Origin: Duganella zoogloeoides
GTDB taxonomy: Bacteria; Pseudomonadota; Gammaproteobacteria; Burkholderiales; Burkholderiaceae_D
Reading direction: 5' to 3'
Length of the DNA stretch: 64,000 nt
Assembly: GCF_034479515.1 (NCBI RefSeq)
Contig: NZ_CP140152.1
Location: forward strand, 4,402,001 to 4,466,000
Numbering within the stretch: the stretch's first letter is position 1; each line of letters starts with the position of its first letter. Shown here in pieces: positions 62,219-64,000 of this stretch. The translations under genes were made by a program, and so were the position numbers. The notes under the pieces were generated by a model that worked only from the letters and a program-made list of their open reading frames with translations, did no database searches and was not told the origin of the DNA.

Positions 62219-62625
62219 ACAAGCAATTTCTGTCCAAATTTGCCAAGTTCGCGCTGGTGGGCGGTGGCGTCGCCCTGTTCGACGCGGCATGCTTTTGGCT
62301 GGCATTAAAACTGTTTCACAACAGTGTGGTTGCCCGCACGATCAGCGTTCTGCTGGCAATCACTTTGTCGTGGCTGATCAACCGCAGATTCACCTTCCAC
62401 GCCACGGCAATCCCGCCTGGCTGGCAGGAATGGTTGCGGTTTGCCCTGTCGCAGTTCCCCGGAGCCTGCACCAATGCCGTGGTGTCGGTCATCGCCTACC
62501 ACTACCTGCCTTATGCCCAGAATAACGCCTGGTTGTCGGTGGCGTGTGGCAGTGCGGCAGGCCTAACGATTAATTTCCTTATGGCTAATTTCTTCGTCTT
62601 TCAACGGCCTCCCAGCCAGTCATGA
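62215..62625 (+). CDS. GtrA family protein
   Basis: A 136-residue protein with four membrane helices (FAKFALVGGGVALFDAACFWLALKL ... SWLINRRFTF ... TINFLMANFFVF), the GtrA signature. The start is TTG at 62215, overlapping the preceding stop as TTGA; the next ATG is far inside. GtrA-type proteins are thought to flip undecaprenyl-phosphate sugars made by GtrB. It lies in translational coupling with the GtrB-like gene. Confidence 0.9.
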   Translation: MNKQFLSKFAKFALVGGGVALFDAACFWLALKLFHNSVVARTISVLLAITLSWLINRRFTFHATAIPPGWQEWLRFALSQFPGACTNAVVSVIAYHYLPYAQNNAWLSVACGSAAGLTINFLMANFFVFQRPPSQS

Positions 62626-62812
62626 CGCCAGTGGGAGCGGCTGCCCGCCCCATTTTCCGGCAAATGACTTCCTCTATGAAACTTTTATTGCAATTGTAAT
62701 ATTTCTGAAAAAAAATTTCACAAAACATCGTCAAATTGCCTTAAAATAAGTTTCATAACAGCATAAAACTTCTCCAGGTCAGTTACAGCCTTTTAATTTT
62801 CAAGGACTGTAC

Positions 62813-64000
62813 ATGAGAAACCGCGCCACTTGGCTGCACAGCATTATCGCATCGGGCATGTTGCTCGCTGCCTCTACCGGCATCATGGCAAGCGCTGCAC
62901 AAGCGCAGACCGGTTACACCGCCACCACCGGATTTGGCACGTTTTACAAACCTTTCCAGGCTGATTCTCCCTGGAATAGCCGGCCTGTCAATCCATTTTT
63001 GGGAACGTATCAGCTTAGAAAGCCACTGCTCAATCCCGACTGGATACCATCCATCTCCGACGGCGCCTATTCCGTCGGCGTGTTCATGGCGCGCGCCAGC
63101 GATGGTCCGATGACCATCTACGGCAAGCCCGGTACGGCTGGCGTAGGTGACCCGGACACCGGCCAGTACCATGACATCACGATTCCACGCTGGCCTGACA
63201 ACGTGGTGCCCGCGACGGGCGAGGACGGCCACGCCGAAGTTGTCGATACGGTCACCGGGGTGATCCATTCGTTCTACCAGCTCACCAACAAGAATGGCAG
63301 GTGGACCGCCACCATGTATGCCTGGACGCGGCTTGAAGGCCGGGGCTTCGGCGATCCGGCACACTGGAGCCAGGGAGCGCGCTCGGCCGGCGCGCCCCCG
63401 ACTGCCGGGTTGATCCGTCTGCACGAACTGAACGATAACAAGCCTCATTATGAGCACGCGCTGGCCATTTCGCTGCCAGCCCACACGTTGTCGAATGGAA
63501 TTACCCGGGCCAGCTATGTTTATCCGGCCACCACGGCCGATACCAATGCCTGGTTGAATACGGGTAAGATCCCGCTCGGTACCCGGCTGATGCTGCCGGC
63601 GTCGTTCGATACGTCCACTTTGAGCACGGCGGCACTGCGCAAGATCGCCAATACGCTCAAGCTGTACGGCGCTTACGTGGTAGACCGCAATTATGATACG
63701 GCGTTCAGCCTGTACGTTGAGAAAGGCGCCAACTTCAACATCATGCCCAACGGTCAGTGGAATACGCGGGTAGTGTCGGACCTGGACCGCATCAGGGCAG
63801 GCATGCGCGAAGTGCTGGGCGCTGACAGCTGGCTGGACGGCAACGGTGCGCCCAAGGGAGGCCCGGGAGGCAAAGGCCTGTTATCGATGCGCGGCGACTG
63901 GCTGTTGCCAGGCACCTCGACGCCGAGCGGCGCCAAGTACGACACCTGGATGCAGGCGGTGAAATTCCCTAACACGGCCAGGAAGATCACCACTGTGAAC
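62813..64000 (+). CDS. secreted protein of unknown family, paralogue 3 of 3 (partial)
   Basis: The first 396 residues of a protein that continues past the right edge. Signal peptide residues about 1-32 (AAQAQ|TGY). It shares the core of the two genes at 30857 and 32588: DSPWNSRPVNPFLG, GEDGHAE (136-142), HSFYQL (152-157), AGLIRLHELND (198-208), HALAISL (215-221), YPAT (237-240), YGAYVVDRN (285-293) and SWLDGNG. The start (ATG at 62813) follows an AT-rich gap of 187 bases. Function unknown. Its location at the far end of the EPS region mirrors the pair at the near end. Confidence 0.85.
   Translation, partial: MRNRATWLHSIIASGMLLAASTGIMASAAQAQTGYTATTGFGTFYKPFQADSPWNSRPVNPFLGTYQLRKPLLNPDWIPSISDGAYSVGVFMARASDGPMTIYGKPGTAGVGDPDTGQYHDITIPRWPDNVVPATGEDGHAEVVDTVTGVIHSFYQLTNKNGRWTATMYAWTRLEGRGFGDPAHWSQGARSAGAPPTAGLIRLHELNDNKPHYEHALAISLPAHTLSNGITRASYVYPATTADTNAWLNTGKIPLGTRLMLPASFDTSTLSTAALRKIANTLKLYGAYVVDRNYDTAFSLYVEKGANFNIMPNGQWNTRVVSDLDRIRAGMREVLGADSWLDGNGAPKGGPGGKGLLSMRGDWLLPGTSTPSGAKYDTWMQAVKFPNTARKITTVN

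Overview
The window looks like a chromosomal segment of a GC-rich betaproteobacterium of the Oxalobacteraceae type (Massilia, Duganella or Janthinobacterium relatives). This is inferred from the gene families and gene order (ClpS/ClpA, Icd, RpsT, MurJ, an XrtB-type exosortase/EPS locus, PEP-CTERM proteins, EpsA); no rRNA gene is present to confirm it. There is no prophage, integrase, transposase or CRISPR array.

Region 1 (1-11344) is housekeeping: a truncated MacB/FtsX-type permease, a Tricorn-like periplasmic S41 protease, clpA and clpS (overlapping start and stop), a cold-shock protein, icd, rluE, rpsT and murJ, several separated by clear intrinsic terminators.

Region 2 (11486-21316, minus strand) is one tightly packed operon for a type II secretion/type IV pilus-like machine: gspG, gspF, gspE, PilM-, PilN-, PilO- and PilP-like genes, a lipoprotein secretin with a glutamine-rich tail, and three further pseudopilins. 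The last pseudopilin lacks the usual Glu5, and its 3' end lies inside a small inverted-repeat element made of two hairpins. Upstream lie two overlapping regulators: a PhoB-like response regulator and a LuxR-type EpsA.

Region 3 (23229-28654, minus strand) encodes exported proteins: two PEP-CTERM proteins, an ExeM/NucH-type nuclease with a lamin-tail domain, and a TIGR03790 protein, a family known only from exosortase-bearing genomes.

Region 4 (29067-64000) is a large exopolysaccharide region. A minus-strand core (52392 down to 36789) reads epsL, epsB, epsD, epsE, epsF, epsG, a fused xrtB-epsI, two GT2 glycosyltransferases, a Wzy-like polymerase/ligase, an acyltransferase, a GT4 and a GT-A-like transferase. 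Plus-strand genes to its left encode two members of an unusual secreted family, a hexapeptide acyltransferase, a processive-type GT2 and galE. To its right are uup, a WecG/TagA transferase, a pyruvyltransferase, a Wzx-like flippase and tRNA-Arg(CCU). Beyond the tRNA is a plus-strand module: an acyltransferase, a GT-C-like membrane protein, a DPM1/GtrB-like GT2 and GtrA, which together resemble an O-antigen glucosylation cassette. The window ends in a third copy of the unusual secreted family.

The best candidate for something undescribed is this three-member secreted family (30857, 32588 and 62813). Its members sit at both ends of the XrtB/EPS region and share several conserved His/Asp/Glu motifs. 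I do not recognise an assigned function. Location and export suggest action on the secreted polysaccharide, but that is inference.
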